From Karalla daura (lineage: Eukaryota; Chordata; Actinopteri; Chaetodontiformes; Leiognathidae): a DNA stretch of 64,000 nt. The position numbers and the translations under genes are program-made. Below are positions 1-12,243 of the stretch, one piece after another. Numbering within the stretch: position 1 is the stretch's first letter; every line of letters begins with the position of its first letter. The stretch is taken from contig CM055192.1 in the NCBI GenBank assembly GCA_029224185.1, positions 17,438,739-17,502,738 of the forward strand, given 5' to 3'. The notes beneath the pieces are model-generated. The model saw nothing but the letters and a program-made list of their open reading frames with translations, was not told the origin of the DNA and did not search any database.

Positions 1-1254
1 TTGTTTGTAAATTGCTAATTGTTTCAGAGGATGTAATATGCACATTATCCTTCCACTTCTAAATGACAGCTACTGTTTTAGGAGCCCTATGTTTCATCTG
101 GGCTACTCCCTTGTATTTCATTCTGCATGAGTCCTGACATGTGCTGAGCTGTGATCAAATGGAGGACTGTTAGTCACCAGTGGTTTGTATAAGAAGAGGT
201 CACATCAGGTTAAGGGCTTTTCCCAACTGAGGGTGGTGGAAGTGGTGGGGTGGTTGTTGTAACCTATCTGATCTACATGTAGGGTCATTTGTTTGCTCAT
301 AAGGGACATTTCCTCGTTCCTCTCCTCTATCAGTTTTATCTGTCGTTTCTGTAGTGCTCATATGATTCATCTGCAACTTCACCATCTTCCAAGTGTCAGA
401 GATTAGAAGAAGTTGCATCATTGTCATTCTTTGCTATAGCAAAAGAAATAATTCCCTATCTTCAGTAACATTTTGTCATCTTCAGTTCCACAATTGTTGT
501 TCTTCAGCCATGTTTCGACAGGTTCTGCAGGGAGCCGAAGGGATTACTCATCCTGAAGCTGGGAAGTCAAAAACATGGGTGTAAAACTTTTATCGTCAAA
601 GTTTTTTCTCAGGAATGACGATAAACTGAGCTGGACAGGTGCATCACCCTCACCTCTTTGTTTATATTGTTCCTTAGCTATGACTTGGTCCTTGGTTATC
701 TCGACCTTCAGCTCAGTTTTCTGTTTCCTCTTGTTCCGATGAGTCACCACAACATAGCAACACTGTGAACCTGTTCCTAGTACATTTATTGCCATGAGTT
801 ACAGGTTTTACATTGTCATTCCAATGACTTTTCTCTTTCTTTTATAAAATTTCTAGCATGCTTGGAAGGGTTCAGTTAAATCTTTCAACTGGGTTCCCCC
901 TTGATTGCTCACTTTAGACAAAGAGCTCTAAGATGGAACTTAAAATCTCATGCACTCATCACTGAACAAGTGCTCTGGAAACCCATAATGCATGAAAAGA
1001 TGTTTCCAATGAGCAAAAGCTAAAGTATTTTAATATTTTGTAGATATGGCTATAGCATGTTTCAGTCATGTGCCACTGTCTTTGTCGGGGTCAAAGGATA
1101 GTTATGCATATCGCTTCCATTGGAAGAGTTGTGAAGAGGTTTTTCAGTTTTTTGACTATTAACTAACTACTACTACTCGAAAATATCCCCATCTAATGTT
1201 GAAAACCAATAGGTCACTCTGGCGCCTCCCTGTTTCAAATATGTATTGAAACTA
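1..1254. other. intergenic, nothing assigned
   Basis: AT-rich unique DNA. A minus-strand frame of 83 codons at 544-795 has non-repetitive composition, but I recognise no family and see no splice context. Not called as a gene. Confidence 0.5.
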
Positions 1255-1620
1255 CTAAACACAGTGTATCAAAAAGCCTCTTTCGCTGATCTTCTCTTCC
1301 ACCATCAGCTGGCTCGTATTGTCAGTGTGAATGGGATAAGATCGCTCCATGTCTGAAGGCTTTGCAGCCATATTGCAGCCATGTAAGCATGCCTTATGTG
1401 TGACTAAATGTATTGCTCTGAGCAAAAAAGTACAGCGGTTCACACACGAACAGTTCAATAGCATCCTCAATTACAGACATGCTTAGTGACTGGAAGAATC
1501 CACTTTTTAAGTGCGTGTGATTGTGCAAGACAGTGAGAGCATCATAGAGAAGGCCATAGAACAAATGGCAGTCCCTAGTTTGGGCAGCTTTGTCCATTAA
1601 CTGCAGCTTGCTGTGCACAT
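1255..1620 (-). mobile_element. possible decayed LINE fragment
   Basis: On the minus strand, two adjacent open frames in different phases read KLQLMDKAAQTRDCHLFYG, then LLYDALTVLH and further on LMVEEKISERG. The order and spacing recall the region before the reverse transcriptase in fish LINEs, which typically has KADEIQ..ADR.D.K.FYxxLK..YGP followed by LLTxKxxIxxRW. Frames are broken by at least one frameshift. Match is from memory and weak. Confidence 0.3.
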
Positions 1621-3683
1621 GAAGCTTATTAAACAGTTGTTTTGTGATGCTATGCTATAAAGTGCAGGTACGGTTTTAAACACTCACAACTTGTGCAGTC
1701 TCACTTGGAAGAGATCCAAGCAGAACTGAACCCGTCCACAAATCATCTACAACAAGATGTTTAGCCTAGGTGGAACAGTTCATTTTATATGACTTAAACC
1801 CTGCTGAAGTGAATCCTCTGTGTGTGTGACAGTGATCACAGCCTGTTGATAATGAGCCAACGAGAGCATATGTTTTTGGCCTCTTAATCATATTCAATAT
1901 TCAGAGCTAGTTTTCAGCATGACAATTAGTATTAGAAACTATTTTAATGTTAATTAATTATATATAATTAAGTGCAGTATAAAAAGCAAACGTCATTTCC
2001 ATAGCCCCACCTGATTATATTATAGAGAGATGAACATGAACATCCAGTTTTCTCGTCATAGTGGCTAACAACTACTTTTTACAACAGCTAGAAAAGACAT
2101 TTAACAACAACTGTATAATGTATAATATATAACTATAAAGATTGTAATATCTTTATAGAACTGCCATCCTGAGGTTCTCAGTCTGTTAGTGTCATTACTT
2201 TCTTTCATTTCTGAGACTGACACAACTTAACCAACCGTGTTTACTGCAGTAAGTAGATAGTAAATCCCCATAAGGGAGAGCAAAGAGGAGGTAATGTGCA
2301 TATCTTGTTTACTGATTTCAGGTGTCCCATCAGTGGATAAATCCTGTCGACTGTGCCGTTTTATCTGGTGTCATCGTTGCCAGATGAAAAATTTGTGTTC
2401 CTCCACCCCAAATAATTAATGAGTCTAATGACACTCCCCCGAGGCTCAGCTGCACTCTTTTGGCGTTTAGTGCTATTTAGCATACATTAGCATCATGAAG
2501 TCAATGAACATTAGACCTGCTTAATATCAATATATTAATATGTCATGGCGTGCTCAAAGCATCCCTGTGTCTATGCGTGATGTCACAGAGCTTTGTCAAG
2601 CCTGAAGATGAAATAATACAAAAAAACTAAATTAAATGCATTTTCCTACTTGGAGTTTGAAAATATTTGCAAAAAAACAATACTGAGTTTGATGGGCAAT
2701 ATATCACTATAAGTAATACCGCCTAGTAGGCTATTTGAGCAAATTAGTTTTGGAGGAGTGTAGGCTCGTTCACCACAGAGCTCAAAATGCCTGGCACTGC
2801 TAAAACATATGGGATGAATTATCTGTACAACACTGAGGAAGAGAAGGAGACAGGGAGAGACAGAGACAAGGGGAATATTTCCACGAAATGTTTAACTCAA
2901 TAATTGAACGTTGCCTTTTATTTTGCTGTATTCGGCCTTTTGAAGCTTCACTGTTCCATGCTATCACCGAGCTGATGGAAGTGTAATGAAGTATGGAGGA
3001 ACAGTGCCAGCTTCAGCACAAAATGCCTGTGGTTCTGCCTTCCAGCCCAACACTAACAACACAGCAGACAAACGGTGCGGATGAAAACTAACCGAGGAGT
3101 TGAAATCATTTTTAACAGAGAGACACGCTCCCTGTGCGTCACGTAATCTCATCCACTAAGGGGTGTGTGTGTTCGCTACGGGGGTCCATTAATAAAATAT
3201 GACTGTATCATATAATAGACTCGTCTGCCAAATTACAGGAGACAGAGAGACAGCTTATTAGGAGGATTGAGGGGGAGGTGTGTGCATGTGTGTGTGTGTG
3301 TGTATGTGTGTGTGCGCGTATGTGTGCAAGATGGAGCCTGAATAGAGAGATTAAGTGGCCTACTCTCATCAAAAAGGCACATTACCTAAGTGTTGGCATC
3401 ATTAGTAAGACTAAGGCAGAGCCAATCTGCTAACAAAGGCTCTAACTGTGACTGAGGAGACATGAGAGAGGTGGACAATTACTCTCTACTACCGCGCAGA
3501 GCAAATTCTCCTGTTCATTTTTTTTTCCTATGCCTTTGCGTTTCCAACAACAGCAGCACGCAAAACACAAGCCTCGTAATATGTGCACTTATTCACGGAC
3601 ATACATAGAGGCAGGTATATCTTCACACATGCTCATGCACTAACACACATTAATCTCTCTCCTCCTCTCCCTCTTTTCCCCAC

Positions 3684-3691
<8 letters not shown>

Positions 3692-3727
<36 letters not shown>
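3692..3727. repeat. (AC)n microsatellite
   Basis: Perfect dinucleotide run in intergenic DNA. Confidence 0.95.
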
Positions 3728-3732
<5 letters not shown>

Positions 3733-5139
3733 GGCACCACTCTAAATCCAAATCAAACTGCCATGAGTCACACTGTCACCGTGGCAACAGTGGCCGGTTT
3801 CATGCAGAACACATTCGGTTATATCTATGGTGGGTTTTCTTTTTTTTTTTTTGTTTTCTTTTTTTTTTCTTCTCCTTCATGCCACACGCAGACATAACCA
3901 ACTTTCAGCTACAAAATTTTCCGCAACTGATCTCTCAAGTGGATCCATGAATAAAGCACTGGGCTGTACAGGTTTGACTGCTTGAGGTCATGGTTCAGAT
4001 TCTTATCATTCAAAGCCATGACAAAAAAAAAAAAAAACATTTCATTATGTAGCTGTCACATTTACTGCTCTGACTGCGGTGGGAGATGATGCTGTGTGGA
4101 TGTGACATGAGGGCTTAGAGGGGGATTTGAACTGCAGTGACACAAATCACCACCAGATGGCCATCACTGTCACTGTGGAGAGAGAAAAAGGAGGGGTGGT
4201 GGTGGTGGGGGTGAGCTTAGATGTTGCCTGCTCCATCCATCTTCATAAAAACGAGCAATAGTCATCCTCTGAAAACACCAACAGAGATAAATTGAGGGGA
4301 TGCTTGGTTACATGGCAGACTTCCTGGTTAGTTGGCCTGGACTGCAGGGCTGTCTGTTGCAAATTTGTGGCTCTGTCTGTTGTTGATGGTCTGTGTGGCT
4401 TTGGACGTACCTCAAACAGTCACTGCATTCACTGGCACTCATTCATGCATCCTGACTAAAATTGTAATCATTGTTGAGACTCCACAAAAAAAATGTGAAT
4501 AGAGACAAAACTGCTTCAAAATGTTGGAATCGAACAGTCATGGAGAGGACTATAAATTCTAGATGAATGTACAAGATAAAAAAAGGTGACATTTAAAATA
4601 AAACAGGGATAAAGTTGCTAATCTCACTAAAAAAAAGGTATGGTATAGTAACAGATCACACAATCACACTATTTTGAGGTTCCTGCATTTGGATCCTGAA
4701 AGGTTCAACAGTTGCGCTTCGGAATAATTCATAGGTAAATACGGTGATAAACAATTATAATAATTTATAGCTACCTCGAACAGTTGAAGCTGCAGATGCT
4801 GATATGATGAGGCTGGGCAGACAGAGACCAGAGCTGGCTCTGATTTCTCTCCACAAACCTGCCCTGTTGTCCTCCAGAGTGAGATACCATGACATATCAT
4901 GGTAAAATGTCTGATTAGGCAGGCACAATTTGGATGAAAACCCCCCCCAAAAAAGACAATTTGAGCATTCAATCAAACACACACCTCCTCCTCCATCCAC
5001 ATTTACACACATCCATCTCCTTCATCGGTCTCTCCCACAGGTGAAAGCTCATCCATCCAAGCACAGTGTGGGTGACAACACCAGCAAAGCATAACAAACT
5101 TTTATTCTGTTGGTTTTGTCTTTTCATCAGAGCTGCAAA

Positions 5140-5385
5140 GATGTTTTCCATCCATTATCTTAGGCACGGTGTCGTGGAGGTCTGCTGGAGCCCATCGCCC
5201 ACGCACATAGAGCAAAGGCAGGAAATACACCCCAGGCAGGTCGCCAGTCCATAAGCGGACTGTGGGAAGAAACCGGAGTACCTGGAGAAAACCCACATGC
5301 TCTCAGCGAGAACAAGAAAACTCTACACTTTGGAGCGACCTGGAGTCAAACCTGAGACTTTCTTGGTGTGAGGTGATAACTCTAC
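5140..5385 (-). repeat. fish dispersed repeat, reverse copy
   Basis: Plus-strand text TGGAGCCCATCGCCCACGCA, CCAGGCAGGTCGCCAGTCCA and CCTGGAGAAAACCCACATG matches the reverse complement of a short interspersed family common in teleosts. That family's forward strand starts GGTGGCACGGTGGTGCAGTGGTTAGCAC and contains TTTCCTCCCACAGTCCAAA. Diverged, no coding capacity. Confidence 0.7.
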
Positions 5386-7118
5386 TACTGACATGTCACG
5401 CAGAGTTAAAAACTGTGAAAGAAGTAAGTATGAGATTGAGGTGATGTAAGGGAGGTCGGTTCCATAATAAATTCAGAACAGTTCATCATGAAATGACAAT
5501 AATTTTGCCTTTTGGGCTTACAGTCTACACATATCTCTTCCACATCCTGCTGTCGGCAGGTCCAGGGTGTACAAGGGTTACAGAGAGCACAAGAGTTGCA
5601 ACTGCTTCACTTGGACCGTGCATATTTCTTAAGGTACACTCACTGTCAGCTGCCCTCAACCCTAAATCCTGTCTTCCAAAGGAGGCTGGTCCACAGAGGA
5701 TTGAGAGAGATATCCTCCTGATTTTTCCCCCCTATAATTTTCCCTAAAAAACAGATTGTTTAAGTTTGGAAACAGTAAACCTACAGGCCCCAGGTGAGCA
5801 TCACAATTTATAAGCCCCATCCTCTTACACCTTGTGTAAATTTGTATCACAACGGTTCCATTACAACCTGCATCTGCACATCATATCATAACACTGATAC
5901 GCACTCCTCATATTGCAATGAATTATTTCCACCACTCACAGATGTCACAAACACTCATATTTACGGCACAGGTTTTGAGAAGATTTTCTATACTTATGGA
6001 ACTACTAGGAAAAGAAGACAAAATGAGACAAAACAAAAAAAGACTTCCAAACCTTTGCTTTCAGTTGTCCGGCATGGGGGCTCCACCTGCTGACCGGGTG
6101 GATTATATTGTGTTTATAATGTATTATATTGTATTTTACTATGAAAAGGAATTCTGAAGATGTCTGTTTGCCCTTTTGTTTTGGACATGTAAGACTGGTG
6201 CGCACATCCATCTTGTCTTAAATGTCACTGGATATACAGTGTGGTGTTGTAAATCCTGGTGTTTTAACTTGTTCTTTCACTATCGCCACCTTTAATGTAA
6301 TAAAAAATGACTCAGTGTATGTTTTTTGCTGTCTCTAAAGCCCATGCAGTTATCGTTAATGTCATATGATGCCAAACTTGGCGAGGAATTCCACACATTG
6401 TACTCCAGATTGATGATCCTGTTGTTTTTCCCCTTTTAAGTGCAGCTCTGGCTCATCAGTACATCCTTCATGCAGGATGTGCTTGCTGTGCTGTTTCATC
6501 GTGATCACAGCCCGGGTGATCTATCTCATCCTCTCTTGTGCTGGAGGTGGACTGGGGCCATGCAGGCTCATTTACAGGCATCAGTGGAAAGTGAGTTGGG
6601 TGCAGCTTCACTGCAGCCCTGACTTCCATCAGAGAGGGAATTTTTTTTTTTTCTCTCAGCATAACACCGGTGATGCCAGCGGTTCCATCAGCACCACTAG
6701 ATACACTGAGACACATTTGGGCAGCTCACCCTGCAACCATGGTAACAGAAGAATTTTACTAGTTGGCAGCAGCCAATGGTGGGGCATTTCCCACTCGGCT
6801 CCGTCCAATAACAGAGCAGCCTGCAGCCCAGCCCACCTAGAACTGACACTGATGGGCTAGTGCGGGCAGGATTTAGAGAGACGTAGGCTTGGCTAATGAA
6901 CAAGTACGAGAGTAAGAGTGTGTGGGCACATGCGTGTGTGTGTGTGCGTGTGTGTGTGTGCGAGCATGACTGAGAGAGGCTGTAGCATAATCTGATGAGA
7001 GGATTCCCTCTCTTTGAACCGCAACAAGCGAACACATTTGTGGGGCAGTACTCATTTCCTGAGACTATCTGACATTCAGTGCCAACAGTGCAGCACGCCC
7101 TCCTGTCATCCCGCTCCC

Positions 7119-7142
7119 ACACACACACACACACACACACAC
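7119..7142. repeat. (AC)12 microsatellite
   Basis: Perfect dinucleotide run. Confidence 0.9.
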
Positions 7143-7307
7143 GTCCACAGTCATCCCGCACACACTCAGATGCACACATGCAAAGGCTCAACTGGCTATT
7201 TATCACGAAACAGTGCAACTTTTTAGCCTTCTTTTCAGCAAAGTTTTAAGGAGATTTGAAAAGCAAAACAAGAAAATGCATGCCACCATCAGCTGTCAAT
7301 AAAGTCA

Positions 7308-10300
7308 TTTATTATTTCACACAATGGATAACATGAACAACTTCAACTGTAGTTCTTCTTAATAAGTGCTCAATGCTGCCAGCCAACAGAAGGGTAGCAA
7401 AAGAATGAGCTTTTCTTTCTGAGGAAAGAGAAATAAAAAAAAAAAAACAACAAAAAATGAACCTACAAGATCATGAAAGATAAACATGACCAAAAGCATG
7501 CCAGCGGACATGGATATACATATATATTGCATGTATATATGTGCTAAGACATATATCTGTATGCCAGCAAATGCAAATACAAAATATATGTGTACATTTA
7601 CACATACATACTGTGAAGGATATATGCATATGCATGCGCATCTAGTATTTACTCTATATGTCAAATATTTGCAGTTTTTAATATTCATACAATGTACAAA
7701 AATGCTTCATGAATTAAAAAATTCATTACAAAAAGAAACATATCAAACAATGTACAAGTCTTGCTCCAAATTCAATTGAAATTCAACTTTCGGCTTGTCT
7801 AAAATATTTATGCATACAATCAAGTTGAGCATGCAAATAAAGGAAACCCACTCTAGAAAAAGGTTCAAATACACTATGTATACAAACTAAAATATGCCCA
7901 CACTGTTAGAAGAGCTCACTTTGTGCTCTAAAGAAGTACATTTATTGGTTTTCTCAATGCTTTATCTGCACTTTCAGCTTTGAACAACATTATAGCTTAG
8001 AACTGTAACATATGCTGTGAGGATGACTACATGTACATTTATGAGGCTCTGTCTCACGTGACCCCTTGCTCCATGTGTGGGACACTGTCACAGTGTGCCA
8101 CAAAGGGAGTGCGGGTAACTCAGAATTTAGGTGCCATTATATTCCATCCTAGCTGCTGCAGTGAACTGTAGACTACAGTGGATTTCCCCCTAACCACTGC
8201 TTGTAAGGTCAAACACGTCTGCCCCGGATGCTTGGATGAAAGACAAGGTATAAGACCCTTACATCAGTGCTTAAGGGGTCTCCTGTAGCTGCTGGTCCAG
8301 ATTGGCTGCCAAATACAATACAAAAACAGTGACCTTGAACCCTATTCACAGCCACGTCCCCTCTGCAGTCTCTGTGTAGAGTGAAAGCTCTGGATTAGGA
8401 CAATACTTGTCAGTGTTAGAAGGCACCGGAGCATTGGCTGGTAGGAGAGACAGACAGGACAGACAACACCTGGGGTCTTTAACTCTTACATCAGAGACCG
8501 CTGACCGACCACAGTATGGAGGAGTAAGCTGCCAAGCGTGTAGTCTCTACACCTCGTGGACCACATACCAAGACCTCATCTTTACCACAACAGACTGCAG
8601 ACCCACTGAAAGTCGTCTCGCGATGCAAGGTTAGGCTCACTAACGTTAGGTCGAGTGTATTTTTGGCTACGTCCTCTGAGAACTCTCCCCCCCTTACACA
8701 CGCACACACACACACACACACACCCACGCACACACACACTCACACAACCCTCCTGTCTACTCTTCATGCTACTGCAGTGCCCCGACTGGCTGCAGGCAAA
8801 CTAGCTGCGAGTCAGCGGGGATTCCTATTTTTGGTTGAGTACGACTACTACTACCACTACCACTACTACTACAACGGGGCTTGCATCCTCCAAGAACTTT
8901 TAACGCCGTGGTAAGGCAAATTATTTCACAATTCGGTTTGGAATTTAACGGACTGCCAGTGCATGGCAAAATCTGTCGAATGGGGGAATCAACGTGGGTA
9001 GTCATTTCGGTATGGTTTTTTTTTTTCGCTTTGTTTTTTTTTCTTTGAGTCTTGAGCAGTCTTAATAGAGAGAGAGAGAAGGTCTACTGTGGTTTTAGGA
9101 GACACAGCCGAGCCCAACCGCTATCCATGCAGGATGGACATACTAACACTATTTACAACAAACACTTCAATACTGTAGTTTTACATCTGGTTAAGGCTGT
9201 ACTGCATAGAGCTGCAGTAACTATAGTTTTCATGAAATGATAGTCACTTTCTGCACAACTTATTACAAATTATTACTGGTATTATTCACAAATCTTGTTA
9301 CATGAATTCATTTTATTCAGTAAATAAGACCACTTATTTCTCTTTGTCGAAGGGTGGACCCAGAACAGAAATTCCTTTTAAGGTCATTGCCAGGCATGGC
9401 CTGATGCATAGCGAACAACAATGCATGAGAATGTGGTTTCCATGACAACCTCCTCTGTCCCTCATTTGCTTCGAGTACATGACCAGTTGGTTACACGTCA
9501 TGAACGACTGGTTAAGTACCGGGCAGAGTACATGATCTTCAATTATACCCAGGACAGCAAGTACAATCAATATCTCTGGAGAGGAACGCATGTGATACAG
9601 TGGACCACTGCTCTGAAGCGGCATGCGTGCCAGTACATAATGTGAATTTAATACAGTAACGTCATATCATATTCATCAGTCCAGCCCTTCTAGCCCTGGT
9701 GTGATGATATGGGTCAGGTTACTAGCGGGGGGGTGGGGGTGGGGGGGGCTTAGACACAGACTGGGCGACAGAGGATGCTGACTATGGAAGCTGTGAAGGG
9801 ACACCAGCAGTGTCAGGGTTCTGATGGCTAAGACACACGTGTCATATGCACAATCATGAATATTTGGGGTCAATTTCCGGGGCACTCTTTGCCATTTGAT
9901 ATTTCTCAGGTCGAATGTAATTAGTGAGAGAAAGAAACATAAGGCACAAGTTGAACTGCTGCAACTGAGAATCCCACCCAACCCAAAGAAGACAGAATCT
10001 CCTGAAACAAAGTAAAGTTGTGAAAGAAACACTGATCCATTGCTTATATTCTGAAATACTTATTTGAGAAAATGCCAACCACATATACTGTAGATAGAGT
10101 TTAACAAAGGCTTAACATATTGACACAAAACATTTTAAGATGGCTACATTCTAGAGTGCACATAGGAATGCTTTACATTGGTGCCAACATGGTGGAGAGT
10201 TTGTCAAACTCTGATTTAGATTATTTTAAATAATACATCCTTACACTGAATACTGAGACTTTGGTTTCTAATTCTAAATACTGGATTTACTTTTTAAAAA

Positions 10301-11737
10301 AAAGAAAAAAAAGGATTGAAAATCATGTTAAGTAGAAAGACTGGGATTAGCTTTTCAAAACACTGACTGAGAGCCCTCTTCGGCTGAACTGTCCAATCGG
10401 GATTCAGACTTGGGCTTCGATTTGACGCTTTTGGCTGCGCAGCCTGCATATACAAATTGATTAAAATAATGCATGCTCTCTCTGGAATGGATATCCACAC
10501 CATCAAAGGCCAAAACATAAGGCTGGAACAAGCATGTAAGTGCTGCATTTGATTGATGCAAGTGTATGGTTTTTTTCATAGTGCATTAAACCAATTTTAA
10601 GGTTTACCAAAAACACACCTGATATTCCTCCTGTATGCAATGCCCCCTGGATATAAACACAATAATGAGTGTATGAATGAATATATGTGGTTCTTTCTGT
10701 CTGAAAACAAACTTGTCTTGAGTCGCACCCATGTCTGTTTTTGGTTATAAAACAATACACAACTTTCATTGTCTATAGTACAACAATTCTATTTGATATA
10801 CTGTATGCCAGTACATGTCTATGAGCTGGTTTCTCATTTTACAAGGCAGGCAACAGTGGACTTTGTTTCTATGTACAGTCTGATCCACTATATTGCCTTT
10901 ATGTCACTCCTCAGGACAGGCCTGAGCAGGGAGGGAGAAATAAATGAGACGGGGAGTTAGGTTGAAGGAGCAAAAGCCATTGGAGATGTAAAACATGATT
11001 TGGAGTAAATAAGACGACAAAGGGAGATGATGTTGAGTGGCAGGCACCAGGGAGGGCTGAAGTATTAGGGTGAGTGTCAAGCAAGGAGGGGGACCAGGGA
11101 TGAGGAGCTGCCAGCGAGTATTAGTTACTTCTCATGAAGAGCGGGAAAACAAGGAGGGTACGGATGGGTGGGGGCAAAAAACACAGATTCAGTAAAAGGG
11201 TAAGGTGGCTTAATTACTGCTATATTATCCCACGTCTTTGACAAGCTTCCTCAGAAAGGCAAAAATAAGCAGAGCTGCACAGTTTAATATTAACCATTCC
11301 CCCTCCCCTTGCTGGTAAATATATGGCTAGAGCCACATTCAGATACAGTATCATAAAGTACCATACACATCACTGTATCAGATACATAAAGAATCACATA
11401 ATATCCTACACTATCATAAGTACCACACATTTTTATAGCATCAGATTCAGTATGAAATAGTACCATATAGTGCCATTGTAAATGAAGGTCCAATGAATCC
11501 TTTGAAGGCTCATGTCTGGTCGGGTTCAGCGAACAGAGAGATGCCACCAGAAGTGTTCCCTCCTCCTGCTCCTCCACTCACCCACTGTAATCCTCTCAGA
11601 TCGGAGAGGACAAACAAGTCAAAGTGCACCAAGGACTCCCAGAATTAAGGGCACTGCATCTGATAGGCTTCAAACAGTCCGGACTCCGACAACTGCTCTG
11701 TGCTGGGCCGTGCAGTCGCTCTCTCTCTCCTGCGGGT
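7308..11737 (-). other. setbp1: probable setbp1 3' UTR (extent uncertain)
   Basis: About 4.4 kb downstream of the stop codon without any convincing coding exon. Minus-strand AATAAA hexamers occur at 9312-9317, 7941-7946 and 7308-7313 (TTTATT on the plus strand). The human SETBP1 mRNA has a 3' UTR of several kilobases, so an end near 7.3 kb is reasonable, but no transcript evidence is visible here. The segment includes an (AC)n tract at about 8700-8743 and a G-rich run at 9727-9750. Which hexamer is used cannot be decided from sequence. Confidence 0.35.
8699..8743. repeat. imperfect (AC)n microsatellite
   Basis: AC units interrupted by CG and CC; lies within the probable setbp1 3' UTR. Confidence 0.9.
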
Positions 11738-12243
11738 CTACTGACTGGAGGGAGCCCACAACTCGTCCCTGCTGTGGCTCTTGCCTCTGCGCTTCCCCCC
11801 TTTTGCCAGCGGAGGCACGGACCGCGCCTGATGGACCACATTCTCGATGGCGGCTGAGATGGAATCTTTCTTTGAGAACTGCCGAGGCTCGGGGATCAGG
11901 CCTGGCCGTAGGCTCTGCCTACCTGGCAGGTCATCACACCTCTCCAGGACGGGCATCCCCATAGTCCGCCCATCGCCTCTACGACCGGCCAACAGGTCCA
12001 GGCCCCGACCACTCGCCCGCTCTTCCTCCCTGCTGTTGGTTGGCTCTGATTCCTCTAGGGGTTGTTTTCGGGGCCGCCCGGGCCGTCTTTTGATGACATT
12101 GTTTCCTGTTTTGGCTTGTCGCTGCAGGCGCTTGGCACGGAGGATCTTCTGCACATGCTCAAAGTTCAAAGAATGCATTCTCCTCACATCCTTCTGGATC
12201 TGTTCCACCTCACGTCGCTTATACCTCCGTTTACCGGGAACAC
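11738..12243 (-). CDS. setbp1: setbp1 last coding exon (AT-hook 3, C-terminus)
   Basis: Encodes residues 1356-1522 and the stop TAG at 11738-11740. The acceptor is CCCTCCCAG. It begins with KRRYKRREVEQIQKDVRRM, matching human KKRFKRREIEAIQCEVRKM, then HVQKILRAKRLQRQAKTGNN and AT-hook 3 KRRPGRPRKQP (about 1406-1416). MPVLERCDDLPGR and AIENVVHQARSVPPLAKGGKR align with the human end. In human the corresponding stretch runs AREAPPLPPPPPPPLPPPP, then GGKRKH. Here the proline repeat is cut to VPPLAK. Confidence 0.94.

Larger units (their letters stand above)
1621..7307. other. intergenic, AT-rich; possible conserved noncoding DNA
   Basis: No exon recognised. The stretch 1,900-2,700 is unusually AT-rich and free of microsatellites, with homeodomain-type motifs (TAATTAAT near 1,952, AATTAATGA near 2,413). 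(GT)n at about 3,285-3,315, (AC)n at 3,692-3,727, a T-rich run at 3,838-3,869 and one fish repeat at 5,140-5,385 lie further on. Confidence 0.45.

Noticed and set aside
544..795. 83-codon minus-strand frame of non-repetitive composition
   Set aside because: No family recognised, no splice sites or neighbours to support it; left unassigned.
6697..7218. 173-codon minus-strand frame
   Set aside because: Composition is dominated by TH and CV repeats from flanking AC/GT tracts; no recognisable family.
9421..9645. 74-codon plus-strand frame
   Set aside because: Single short frame within the probable setbp1 3' UTR, no recognisable domain and no splice or promoter context.
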